From Bacteroidales bacterium (GTDB lineage Bacteria; Bacteroidota; Bacteroidia; Bacteroidales; ML635J-15), in the NCBI GenBank assembly GCA_028701945.1, contig JAQVPT010000006.1, positions 1 through 30,070 of the forward strand: a DNA stretch of 30,070 bases. Reading direction: 5' to 3'. The position numbers and the translations under genes were made by a program. The notes beneath the pieces were generated by a model. It made no database searches. It was given only the letters and a program-made list of their open reading frames with translations, and was not told the DNA's origin. Of this stretch, positions 1-6,775 are shown piece by piece (position 1 is the first letter of the stretch; each line of letters starts with the position of its first letter).

Positions 1-314
1 ATTTTATAATGCGTGAGCATCATCAAAAAATTAAAGAAGATAAGCCTTCTAAAAACCTTAAACCTTTTGTTATGATTGATAGAGGGATTCCTCGTCAGCA
101 TTACTTAGTTTATGATGCAGATGATAACGAAATTGGCGAAGTTACTTCTGGTACAATGTCTCCGATGATGAAAATTGGAATTGGTATGGCTTATTTAAAA
201 GCAGGATATGGAAAACCAGGTTCAGAAATATTTATTGGAGTGAGAAATAAAAAATTAAAAGCTGAAGTTGTGAAATCCCCAATTTTTAAGGATCAAATAC
301 CTGCAGTTAAATAA
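1..314 (+). CDS. gcvT: Glycine cleavage system T protein (aminomethyltransferase), C-terminal part
   Basis: This is the last ~103 codons of gcvT; the frame is open to the left edge, so the start lies outside the window and the ATG at 9 is internal. GcvT transfers the methylene group of glycine from the lipoyl arm of the H protein to tetrahydrofolate in the cytoplasm. The recognisable part is the C-terminal beta-barrel domain: GIPRQHYLVYDADDNEIGEV followed by TSGTMSPMMKIGIGMAYL, the block typical of all GcvT proteins, then the closing IFIGVRNKKLKAEVVKSPIF. The folate and catalytic residues of the N-terminal domain cannot be seen. A factor-independent terminator follows 11 nt after the stop, so this is probably the end of its transcript. 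Family assignment is from the motif; the rest is inference. Confidence 0.93.
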   Translation, partial: FIMREHHQKIKEDKPSKNLKPFVMIDRGIPRQHYLVYDADDNEIGEVTSGTMSPMMKIGIGMAYLKAGYGKPGSEIFIGVRNKKLKAEVVKSPIFKDQIPAVK

Positions 315-325
315 TATAGATATAA

Positions 326-361
326 AACTTTCCGGAATTAAAATTTCGGAAAGTTCTTTTT
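326..361 (+). terminator. Intrinsic terminator after gcvT
   Basis: A stem with arms AACTTTCCGGAA (326-337) and TTTCGGAAAGTT (344-355) pairs over 12 positions with one G-T wobble, has loop TTAAAA and is followed by CTTTTT. It lies directly after the gcvT stop and ends 7 nt before the next start codon, so read-through may feed the FAH gene. Confidence 0.85.
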
Positions 362-368
362 AGTTAAG

Positions 369-977
369 ATGAAAATAATCTGCATAGGTAGTAATTACAA
401 AAATCATATTAAGGAATTAAATTGGAGAATTTCTGACGAACCATTGTTGTTCTTAAAGCCTGAGTCGGCTGTCTTGCGTAATAATGTTTTTTTTCTTCCC
501 GATTTTTCAAATGACGTTCAGTACGAAATAGAATTAGTAATACGCATTTGTCGTTTAGGAAAACATATCCAGCCACAATTCACTCATCGATACTTTGATG
601 CAATCGGCTTAGGTGTTGATATCACAGCACGCGATATCCAGGCAAAATGTAAAAAAGAAGGATTGCCTTGGGAAATCTCAAAAGCATTCGACGGGTCAGC
701 TGTGTTATCAGACTTTATCCCACTTTCTGAGCTTGACGATTTAAAACAAATCAAATTTGAATTAAGAAAAAATGACGAGATTGTGCAAGAAGGAGATTCG
801 TCCGATATGATTTTTGATTTTGCGGAGATTATAAGTTATGTCTCTCAATTTATGACTTTAAAGATTGGTGATTTGATTTTTACTGGTACACCAGCAGGGG
901 TGGGCAAGATGACAAGTGGAGATGTTTATAGAGCTTATCTTGAAGGGCGAGAGATGATTAATTTTAAGGTGAAGTAA
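369..977 (+). CDS. Fumarylacetoacetate hydrolase (FAH) family protein
   Basis: A 202-residue cytoplasmic enzyme of the short FAH-domain family, whose members include acylpyruvate hydrolases and oxaloacetate decarboxylases. It shows the N-terminal IGSNYKNHIKEL, the metal-ligand acidic residues in VQYEIELVIRI (E-x-E) and in GLGVDITARDIQ (D), the KAFDGSAVLSDFIP block, and the glycine-rich FTGTPAGVGKMTSGD near the end. Length fits the single-domain bacterial form. These enzymes bind Mg or Mn and cleave or decarboxylate beta-diketo or oxo acids; the exact substrate cannot be read from the sequence. It stands alone between the gcvT terminator and the repeat-bearing gap before pta. The ATG at 369 is the first in frame and keeps the conserved N-terminus, so the start is likely right. 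Confidence 0.9.
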   Translation: MKIICIGSNYKNHIKELNWRISDEPLLFLKPESAVLRNNVFFLPDFSNDVQYEIELVIRICRLGKHIQPQFTHRYFDAIGLGVDITARDIQAKCKKEGLPWEISKAFDGSAVLSDFIPLSELDDLKQIKFELRKNDEIVQEGDSSDMIFDFAEIISYVSQFMTLKIGDLIFTGTPAGVGKMTSGDVYRAYLEGREMINFKVK

Positions 978-996
978 TTAATTGGTATATTAGGTA

Positions 997-1051
997 GTTT
1001 TTCGAGTAACTCGAAAAACAGATTTGAAGAAATGAGTAATTCGAAAAATAG
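997..1051. repeat. Palindromic repeat, locus 1 (one full, one decayed unit)
   Basis: The gap between the FAH gene and pta holds a perfect inverted repeat: arms GTTTTTCGAG (997-1006) and CTCGAAAAAC (1010-1019) around TAA. A second, decayed unit GAGTAATTCGAAAAATAG follows at 1034-1051. The same palindrome recurs at 3551-3626, after ackA. The short run of A instead of a T tract after the stem argues against a simple terminator on the plus strand, though read on the minus strand the stem is followed by T-poor sequence as well. It looks like a dispersed REP-like intergenic repeat. Confidence 0.7.
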
Positions 1052-1123
1052 AATTATTAAAAAAAAAGGAAATATGATAAAAGCTATTAAAAAATAAGAT
1101 GAAGAATATTACTTTTGAAAACA

Positions 1124-1131
1124 TATATTTG
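1124..1131 (+). promoter_or_regulatory. Candidate -7 box for pta-ackA
   Basis: TATATTTG matches the Bacteroidota -7 consensus TAnnTTTG and lies 26 nt before the pta start codon. No clear TTG is found at the expected -33 distance, so this rests on the -7 box alone. Confidence 0.4.
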
Positions 1132-1157
1132 TAAAACAGTTTAAATAATCAATAAGA

Positions 1158-2165
1158 ATGGATTTAATTACTCGAATTAAGGAGAATGCACGAAAACATG
1201 ATATGAGAATCGTGTTACCAGAAGGTACAGAAGTACGAACATTAATAGCCGCTGACCAGATTATTAGCGAGGGTTTAGCAAGAATAATATTAATAGGTAA
1301 TCCTGTTACGATAAATTCGCTTGCAAAAGAGAATAATTTATCAAATATTGACAAAGCAAAAATTGTTAATCCTTTAGATCATGAGAAAAAAGATAATTAT
1401 GTTGATTTGCTTGTCGAGTTACGTAAATCGAAAGGATTAACACGAAAAGATGCTGCAAAACTAGTTGAAAATCCTTTGTATTTATCGGTATTGATGATAA
1501 AAGCTGGTGATGCTGATGGTGAAGTTGCTGGAGCTGACAATGCGACAGGGGATGTGTTGCGTCCTGCATTCCAGATTGTTAAAACTTTGCCTGGAATTAG
1601 TGTGGTTTCTGGTGCATTTATTATGATACTTAAAGATAAAGAGTTTGGTGAGGATGGATTAATGGTATTTGCCGATTGTGCAGTTCATCCAAATCCGACA
1701 GCTAAAGAACTTGCAGAAATTGCTGTTGCAACAGGGCATACAACTAGAGCAATTGCTGGTTTTGAACCTAGAATAGCAATGTTGAGCTTCTCAACTAAAG
1801 GTAGTGCAAAACACGAAATGGTTGACAAAGTTGTTGAAGCTACTGCTATCGCTCGAGAAATGGCTCCTGATATGATGATTGACGGCGAATTGCAAAGTGA
1901 TGCTGCAATTATTCCTGAAATTGGCAGCAAAAAAGCTCCTGGCAGCAAAATAGCCGGACAAGCAAATGTGCTTGTATTCCCAACTTTAGAAACAGGAAAC
2001 ATTGCATATAAACTCGTGCAGCGATTAGCACATGCCGAGGCTATTGGTCCTGTTTTGCAAGGTATGGCGGCTCCAATAAATGACCTTTCGAGAGGTTGTT
2101 CTGTAAGCGATATCGTAAATCTTGTTGCTATAACTGTTAGTCAAGCAGTTGGAATGAAGAAATAA
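1158..2165 (+). CDS. pta: Phosphate acetyltransferase
   Basis: A 335-residue phosphotransacetylase of the short, single PTA_PTB-domain type (no DRTGG or AAA-like N-terminal extension). It converts acetyl-CoA and phosphate to acetyl phosphate and CoA in the cytoplasm. Characteristic segments are MRIVLPEGTEVRTLIAAD near the N-terminus, KDAAKLVENPLYLSVLMIK, the glycine-rich AGADNATGDVLRPAFQIVKT, and VLVFPTLETGNIAYKLVQRL and ATGHTTRAIAGFEPR, all well conserved in the family. It is followed after 31 nt by ackA in the same direction, the usual acetate operon in which acetyl phosphate is turned into acetate and ATP. A TATATTTG box sits just upstream. Nothing looks broken. Confidence 0.96.
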   Translation: MDLITRIKENARKHDMRIVLPEGTEVRTLIAADQIISEGLARIILIGNPVTINSLAKENNLSNIDKAKIVNPLDHEKKDNYVDLLVELRKSKGLTRKDAAKLVENPLYLSVLMIKAGDADGEVAGADNATGDVLRPAFQIVKTLPGISVVSGAFIMILKDKEFGEDGLMVFADCAVHPNPTAKELAEIAVATGHTTRAIAGFEPRIAMLSFSTKGSAKHEMVDKVVEATAIAREMAPDMMIDGELQSDAAIIPEIGSKKAPGSKIAGQANVLVFPTLETGNIAYKLVQRLAHAEAIGPVLQGMAAPINDLSRGCSVSDIVNLVAITVSQAVGMKK

Positions 2166-2196
2166 AACCTTTGTTAAATTAAAATAAAATCGAAAA

Positions 2197-3399
2197 ATGA
2201 ATGTATTAGTCCTTAATTGTGGTAGCTCGTCAATCAAGTATCAATTACTCGAAATGGGCGAAAATCCTGAAGTTAGAGCCAAAGGTCTTGTCGAAAGAAT
2301 TGGCTTAAAAATGGGTTGTCTTGCTCATAAAAATAATCGTAATGACAGATATGAAACCGAAACAGAGGTTACAAACCATACAGTTGGAATAAAATTGGTT
2401 CTTGCAGCATTGACAAATAAAGATTATGGCGTAATCGAGTCGTTGGATGAAATTAAAGCTGTTGGACATCGAGTAGCACATGGTGGAGAATACTTTACAG
2501 AAAGTGTTTTAATTAATGATGATGTTATCGATAAAATTAAGGATTGTTGCGATTTAGCTCCTTTGCATAATCCAGCTCACTTGCTTGGTATGTATGCTAT
2601 GCAGGAAGTATTGCCGTCAGTTCCGCAAGTTGCCGTTTTTGATACTTCTTTTCATCAATCTATGCCTGCTAGCTCTTATATGTACCCACTTCCATATAGT
2701 TTATATGAACAATATAAAATTCGTCGATACGGATTTCATGGCACTAGTCATAGGTTTGTTGCAGAAAAAGCTTGCGACATTTTAGGCTGGGATATTAAAG
2801 ACAAAAAAATAATTACATGTCATCTTGGTAATGGAGCCTCTATTACTGCAATTAAATATGGAGATTCTGTGGATACATCAATGGGATTTACTCCTGTTGA
2901 AGGCGTAATGATGGGCACTCGTACTGGAGATCTTGATCTTGGGGCTTTATTATTCATAATGGAAAAAGAAAAGATGAGTGTTAGTGATGCAAACTCGTTT
3001 ATTAATAAAAAATGTGGTACTGCAGGAGTTTCTGAAATTTCATCAGATATGCGTGATCTCGAATTAGCTGACGCAAATGGTGATGAAAGAGCAAAACTCA
3101 CTCTTGATATGTACGCTCACAGAGTTAAAAAATATATTGGTTCTTACGCAGCTGTTATGAATGGTGTCGATTTGATCATTATGACTGGTGGTATTGGTGA
3201 AAATTCTTGTGATACCAGAAAAAGAGTACTCTCTGATATGAATTATCTCGGTGTCGAATTTGATGCAGTTAAAAATACCGATTTACGAGGTCAAGATGAT
3301 ACCATTAGTACATCAGATTCTAAAGTTAAAGTAATGACAATTACTACAGACGAAGAACTAGTTATTGCTTTGGATACAGTTAAACTTGTTTTTGGATAG
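2197..3399 (+). CDS. ackA: Acetate kinase
   Basis: A 400-residue acetate kinase, the usual family length, which makes acetate and ATP from acetyl phosphate and ADP and so completes substrate-level phosphorylation with pta. It has the N-terminal VLNCGSSSIKYQL signature, VGHRVAHGGEYF (acetyl-phosphate-site Arg), VAVFDTSFHQSMP (catalytic Asp), RRYGFHGTSHRF, the nucleotide-binding HLGNGASI, VMMGTRTGDLDLG with the second catalytic Arg, IIMTGGIGENS, and a C-terminal TTDEELVIA with the metal-binding Glu. The ATG at 2197 gives the conserved N-terminus exactly. Transcription probably starts before pta and ends at the strong stem-loop at 3432-3470. Confidence 0.97.
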   Translation: MNVLVLNCGSSSIKYQLLEMGENPEVRAKGLVERIGLKMGCLAHKNNRNDRYETETEVTNHTVGIKLVLAALTNKDYGVIESLDEIKAVGHRVAHGGEYFTESVLINDDVIDKIKDCCDLAPLHNPAHLLGMYAMQEVLPSVPQVAVFDTSFHQSMPASSYMYPLPYSLYEQYKIRRYGFHGTSHRFVAEKACDILGWDIKDKKIITCHLGNGASITAIKYGDSVDTSMGFTPVEGVMMGTRTGDLDLGALLFIMEKEKMSVSDANSFINKKCGTAGVSEISSDMRDLELADANGDERAKLTLDMYAHRVKKYIGSYAAVMNGVDLIIMTGGIGENSCDTRKRVLSDMNYLGVEFDAVKNTDLRGQDDTISTSDSKVKVMTITTDEELVIALDTVKLVFG

Positions 3400-3431
3400 G
3401 TTGTCTTCCTTTTAAACACGGCTTTTATAAT

Positions 3432-3470
3432 AAAATGGTCTAAAATGAAAGTTTTAGATCATTTTTTTTT
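3432..3470 (+). terminator. Intrinsic terminator of pta-ackA
   Basis: Arms AAAATGGTCTAAAA (3432-3445) and TTTTAGATCATTTT (3452-3465) form a 14-bp stem with one G-T wobble around a 6-nt loop, followed by an unbroken T run. It starts 32 nt after the ackA stop codon. Confidence 0.9.
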
Positions 3471-3550
3471 AATTTTATACTGATTCCAATTCAACCCGAA
3501 TGTTGATTAGTTGGGGGTAAATAGTTCAAAAAAAGAGGTTGGTTTTTTTT

Positions 3551-3626
3551 TGTTTTTCGAGTTACTCGAAAAACAGCTCGAACGCATAACTCGCAAACAG
3601 TTCATGGAGAGTAACTCGAAAAACAG
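3551..3626. repeat. Palindromic repeat, locus 2 (cluster of three related units)
   Basis: A perfect 11-bp inverted repeat has arms TGTTTTTCGAG (3551-3561) and CTCGAAAAACA (3565-3575) around TTA. It is followed by a diverged half unit at about 3586-3600 (AACTCGCAAACAG) and a half unit GAGTAACTCGAAAAACAG at 3609-3626. Units repeat about every 25-30 nt. The GAGTAACTCGAAAAACAG core is the same as at 1004-1021. Confidence 0.75.
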
Positions 3627-3742
3627 TTTAAGAGAAAGCTTTTTGCATAATGTAAAATTGTAAATAAAGTATAAAATATTATTTGTTAGTTTTGCGTTTG
3701 TGTACTACTTGTATAATATTATAGCAAATTTGATGCGTATGA

Positions 3743-3772
3743 TTGTTGTTGATTTTTGTTTTATTATCTTTG
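3743..3772 (+). promoter_or_regulatory. Candidate promoter for the oxoamine synthase-kinase operon
   Basis: TTG (3743-3745), a 19-nt spacer and TATCTTTG (3765-3772) match the Bacteroidota -33/-7 pattern TTG-N19-TAnnTTTG. It would leave an untranslated leader of about 150 nt before the start at 3931. A weaker candidate lies at 3658-3685. Confidence 0.5.
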
Positions 3773-3930
3773 ATACATCAAACTTTGCACAAGTTATATG
3801 ATACTTGTTATTTTTTGGATAGATACTTTGTTAGATTTTTTGCTGTACAATGTTGCTGTCCAATTATTTTGTCCTTTTTTTCTTACAATACAAATTTAAA
3901 ATCATTAGTATTTATTAAAATTCAACTTTT

Positions 3931-6360
3931 ATGATTTCAGATAGACCAAACAAGTTTGTGGACACAGTATTTGAATGTTGTGACACAGGAGTTCGTAACG
4001 ATGTATTTCATATTACTTTTGAAGATGAAAAAATTGATGGAAAAAGTATCACAATTGATGGTAGGAAACTTGTAAACTTCGGGTCATGTGGATACCTTGG
4101 TTTGGAATTAGACCAGCGACTTATTGAAGGTGCAATTGACGCCTCACGTAGATATGGCGTGCAGTATTCCTCATCTCGTGCATATTCGTCATGTCCGTTA
4201 TATAAAGAAGCCGAAGGGCTTTTAAGCAAGATATTTGATAATAATCCTGCTGTGCTTGCAGCAACAACAACTTTGACGCATGTTGGCGTTTTACCTATAT
4301 TGTTACAAGAAAACGATTTAATAATCTTAGATCAAAAAGTACATGGTAGCGTTCAAATGGCTTGTCAGTTACTAAAGGCTCGTGGTACTCAATTAGAAAT
4401 GATTAGGCATAATAACATGCAAATGTTAGAGGATAAAATTAATGAGAATCCTAACAAGTATGAACAAATTTGGTATATGGCAGATGGGATTTATTCCATG
4501 TTTGGTGATGTTGCACCAATAGATGATTTAATATATCTTTTGGATAAATATGAAAACTTCTATTTATATGTTGATGATGCCCATGGTATGAGTTGGGCTG
4601 GTAAAAATGGGCGAGGTTATGTTATGCAAAACCACCCTTTACATCCAAAGATGGTTTTAACAACTTCTCTTGCAAAGGGATTTGGTGTTGGTGGAGGTGT
4701 TTTTGTTATGTCGAACGAAGAGATGAAGCGGAAAATATTTACCTGCGGAACATCATATACTTTTTCAGGACCTATTCAACCACCGCTTTTGGGTGCTATT
4801 ATTGCGTCTGCAAAAATTCATCTTAGCGATGAAATTGATGTCTTGCAAAATAGATTAAAAGAAAAGATTGATTATACACGTAGGTTAGGTCAAGAATTAA
4901 AACTTCCCGAAATTAATCCTTCAGTATCTCCAATCTTTTATTACGCTTTAGGGCATCCACGTGTTGGATACAATATGATAAAAAAACTAATGAACGAAGG
5001 TTATTATACAAATATTGGTATATTCCCAACAGTTCCAGTAAATTGTACTGGTTTACGAATTCCAGTAACTTTAAATCAATCTAACGAAGATATTAAGAAT
5101 GTCTTACAAGCGTTTGCTCATTATTTACCTAAGGTGCTTGATGAAGAAAATGTGAATATCGAACAACTTTGTCGTAGTTTTAAAAATCCTTTTATTGAAA
5201 CTAAAAAGCAGTATTTTGAACAAGTGGTCTTGCAAAAGGAAAATTCTAAATTTAATATTCAGCATGAAGAAAGCATTACAAAGATTGATAAAAGTCAGTG
5301 GAATGCGATATTGGGTAATAATGGTAGTTTTGACTGGGAGGGCTGTAAATTTATTGAGGATTCATTTTCAGGAAATGCGGAAGTTGAAAACAACTTTGAT
5401 ATGAATTATATATTGATAAAAGATAGGGCAGACAAACTTGTATTAGGAACATTTTTTACTGTTGCGGTTTGCAAAGATGATATGGTGTCCACCGTAGCTG
5501 TATCGCAAGCAGTTGAAGCAAAAAGAAAGAATGATAAATATTATTTAACCTCCAAGGTAGTTAGTCTCGGCTCTCTTATTACTGAGGGGAATCATCTTTT
5601 TATAGACAGAACCAACGAAAATTGGAAAAGTGCATTGCAGGAATTAATTAAAATAATGTCGAATGTCAAACAAAAAACGGGAGCATCTGTAATTCAACTT
5701 CGCGATTTTGATACTGATGATAACGAAATAAAGGAATTGTTAATTAATGAAGGCTTTATTAGGTTTGATTTACCTGATGCACATGTTGTGTCTAATGATA
5801 ATTGGTCGTCTCCTGATGAGTATGTGGACAGTTTATCAAAGAAATCTCGATATCATGTACGGAAAAACATGGTAAAGAATGAAGATGTTTTTGATGTCGA
5901 AATTGAAAATGTTTCAAATCTAGAAGAAATAGACGACATTTATAATTTATATCTCAATATTAAACGAGAAAGTTTTAAAATAAACACTTTCGATTTGCCA
6001 AAAAAGATTTTTGAAAATGCACTCTTAAATCAAAACTGGGAGCTGATTAAATTAAGGCTTAAAAACGAAAAAAACTTATGCTGTTTTGTACTTTGCTATA
6101 AATCTGTAAATATGAATTATTGCCCAATTGTTATAGGTATTGATTATTCGGTTAATGAAACACACAGTTGTTATCGTCAGGCATTATATCAAATAATGAA
6201 ACAATCAATAGTAAATAAGTGCCGTTTGGTATATTTTGGTATGGATGCGAGCATCGAAAAACAAAAGTTAGGGGCAGAAGTTCTAAAAAAATCACTATTT
6301 TTGCAAGCCGACGATAATTATAGCTTAGAGGCGACTTCTATTCTTGCACAAAAGAACTAA
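3931..6360 (+). CDS. Alpha-oxoamine synthase fused to a GNAT/FemAB-like acyltransferase
   Basis: An 809-residue two-part enzyme. Residues ~1-420 are a PLP-dependent alpha-oxoamine synthase, the family of serine palmitoyltransferase, BioF, Kbl and the autoinducer synthases CqsA/LqsA: VNFGSCGYLGLE, VHGSVQMA (the His stacking on PLP), YVDDAHGMSW (Asp216 and His218) and TTSLAKGFGVGGGV with the Schiff-base Lys249. Such enzymes condense an acyl-CoA with an amino acid and release CO2. Residues ~450-800 resemble GNAT/FemAB-like N-acyltransferases, with LSKKSRYHVRKNM (~635) and a typical C-terminal fold-like pattern up to LVYFGMDASIEKQKLGAE. The joined activities suggest that an aminoketone is made and then N-acylated, as in ceramide-type lipids, but neither substrate is readable. 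No signal peptide or membrane segment is seen. It heads an operon with a STAS-like protein and a hybrid kinase. Family calls are confident; pathway is inference. Confidence 0.85.
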   Translation: MISDRPNKFVDTVFECCDTGVRNDVFHITFEDEKIDGKSITIDGRKLVNFGSCGYLGLELDQRLIEGAIDASRRYGVQYSSSRAYSSCPLYKEAEGLLSKIFDNNPAVLAATTTLTHVGVLPILLQENDLIILDQKVHGSVQMACQLLKARGTQLEMIRHNNMQMLEDKINENPNKYEQIWYMADGIYSMFGDVAPIDDLIYLLDKYENFYLYVDDAHGMSWAGKNGRGYVMQNHPLHPKMVLTTSLAKGFGVGGGVFVMSNEEMKRKIFTCGTSYTFSGPIQPPLLGAIIASAKIHLSDEIDVLQNRLKEKIDYTRRLGQELKLPEINPSVSPIFYYALGHPRVGYNMIKKLMNEGYYTNIGIFPTVPVNCTGLRIPVTLNQSNEDIKNVLQAFAHYLPKVLDEENVNIEQLCRSFKNPFIETKKQYFEQVVLQKENSKFNIQHEESITKIDKSQWNAILGNNGSFDWEGCKFIEDSFSGNAEVENNFDMNYILIKDRADKLVLGTFFTVAVCKDDMVSTVAVSQAVEAKRKNDKYYLTSKVVSLGSLITEGNHLFIDRTNENWKSALQELIKIMSNVKQKTGASVIQLRDFDTDDNEIKELLINEGFIRFDLPDAHVVSNDNWSSPDEYVDSLSKKSRYHVRKNMVKNEDVFDVEIENVSNLEEIDDIYNLYLNIKRESFKINTFDLPKKIFENALLNQNWELIKLRLKNEKNLCCFVLCYKSVNMNYCPIVIGIDYSVNETHSCYRQALYQIMKQSIVNKCRLVYFGMDASIEKQKLGAEVLKKSLFLQADDNYSLEATSILAQKN

Positions 6361-6364
6361 ATAT

Positions 6365-6757
6365 ATGGGAAATGGTTTTGAGAATGACTATGTTTGCTTA
6401 AATCTGATAGATGACATTTTGCATGTTACTTATAAATCTGATGCAATAATTACTTTAGAAGCTGCCAAGCAAGTGGTTAAAGATAGGTTGGAATTTGTCA
6501 ATTTTGTACCAAAATGTATATTAGCCGAGGTTTCTAATATCAAAAATAGTTCTAAAGAGGCACGTGAGTTCTTATCAAAATCTGACGGAGGTCTTAAAGG
6601 AATTATAGCTGGTGCATTTGTCTCAAAACAAGTTTACTCCTATTTTATCTTAAACTTATTTCTTAAGATTGTGGCTCCAAGCGTGCCAGCGAAGTTCTTT
6701 ATGGAGAAAGAAAAAGCTTTAGAGTGGCTTACCGAAATTCAGAGGAAAAATAAATAA
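6365..6757 (+). CDS. Small STAS/SpoIIAA-like protein
   Basis: A 130-residue cytoplasmic protein lying 4 nt after the synthase stop and 18 nt before the kinase start, so almost surely co-translated with both. The pattern of a beta-strand pair (LIDDILHVTYKSDAIITLE), a helix (AAKQVVKDRLEF), a strand (KCILAEVSNIK), then REFLSKSDGGLKGIIAGAFV and FFMEKEKALEWL at the end resembles STAS/SpoIIAA-like proteins of Bacteroidota, possibly the family labelled DUF7793 (from memory, not checked). Such proteins often accompany histidine kinases or are joined to them, and may act as partner-switch or ligand-sensing subunits. The ATG at 6365 was chosen over one at 6344 because the earlier start overlaps the synthase gene and adds only MHKRTKY. 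Its role here is unknown. Confidence 0.75.
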   Translation: MGNGFENDYVCLNLIDDILHVTYKSDAIITLEAAKQVVKDRLEFVNFVPKCILAEVSNIKNSSKEAREFLSKSDGGLKGIIAGAFVSKQVYSYFILNLFLKIVAPSVPAKFFMEKEKALEWLTEIQRKNK

Positions 6758-6775
6758 TAAATAATTACTTTATAG

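Larger units (their letters stand above)
3471..3930. other. Intergenic region between ackA and the alpha-oxoamine synthase operon
   Basis: No convincing gene is seen here. The left part holds copies of the palindromic repeat (3551-3626), and the right part is very AT-rich and holds a good promoter candidate for the next operon (3743-3772). A 63-codon open frame at 3743-3934 has no recognisable composition or start context and overlaps the downstream start, so it was not called. Confidence 0.6.

Noticed and set aside
1109..2237. Several minus-strand open frames across pta and the start of ackA
   Set aside because: They lie opposite well-conserved pta and ackA coding sequence and have no family resemblance.
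3743..3934. 63-codon frame before the oxoamine synthase
   Set aside because: Composition is that of AT-rich non-coding DNA, and it overlaps the promoter candidate and the real start codon.
3931..6360. Annotation as BioF or Kbl (biotin or threonine breakdown)
   Set aside because: No bio or tdh genes are nearby, and the C-terminal acyltransferase half and kinase neighbour do not fit those pathways.
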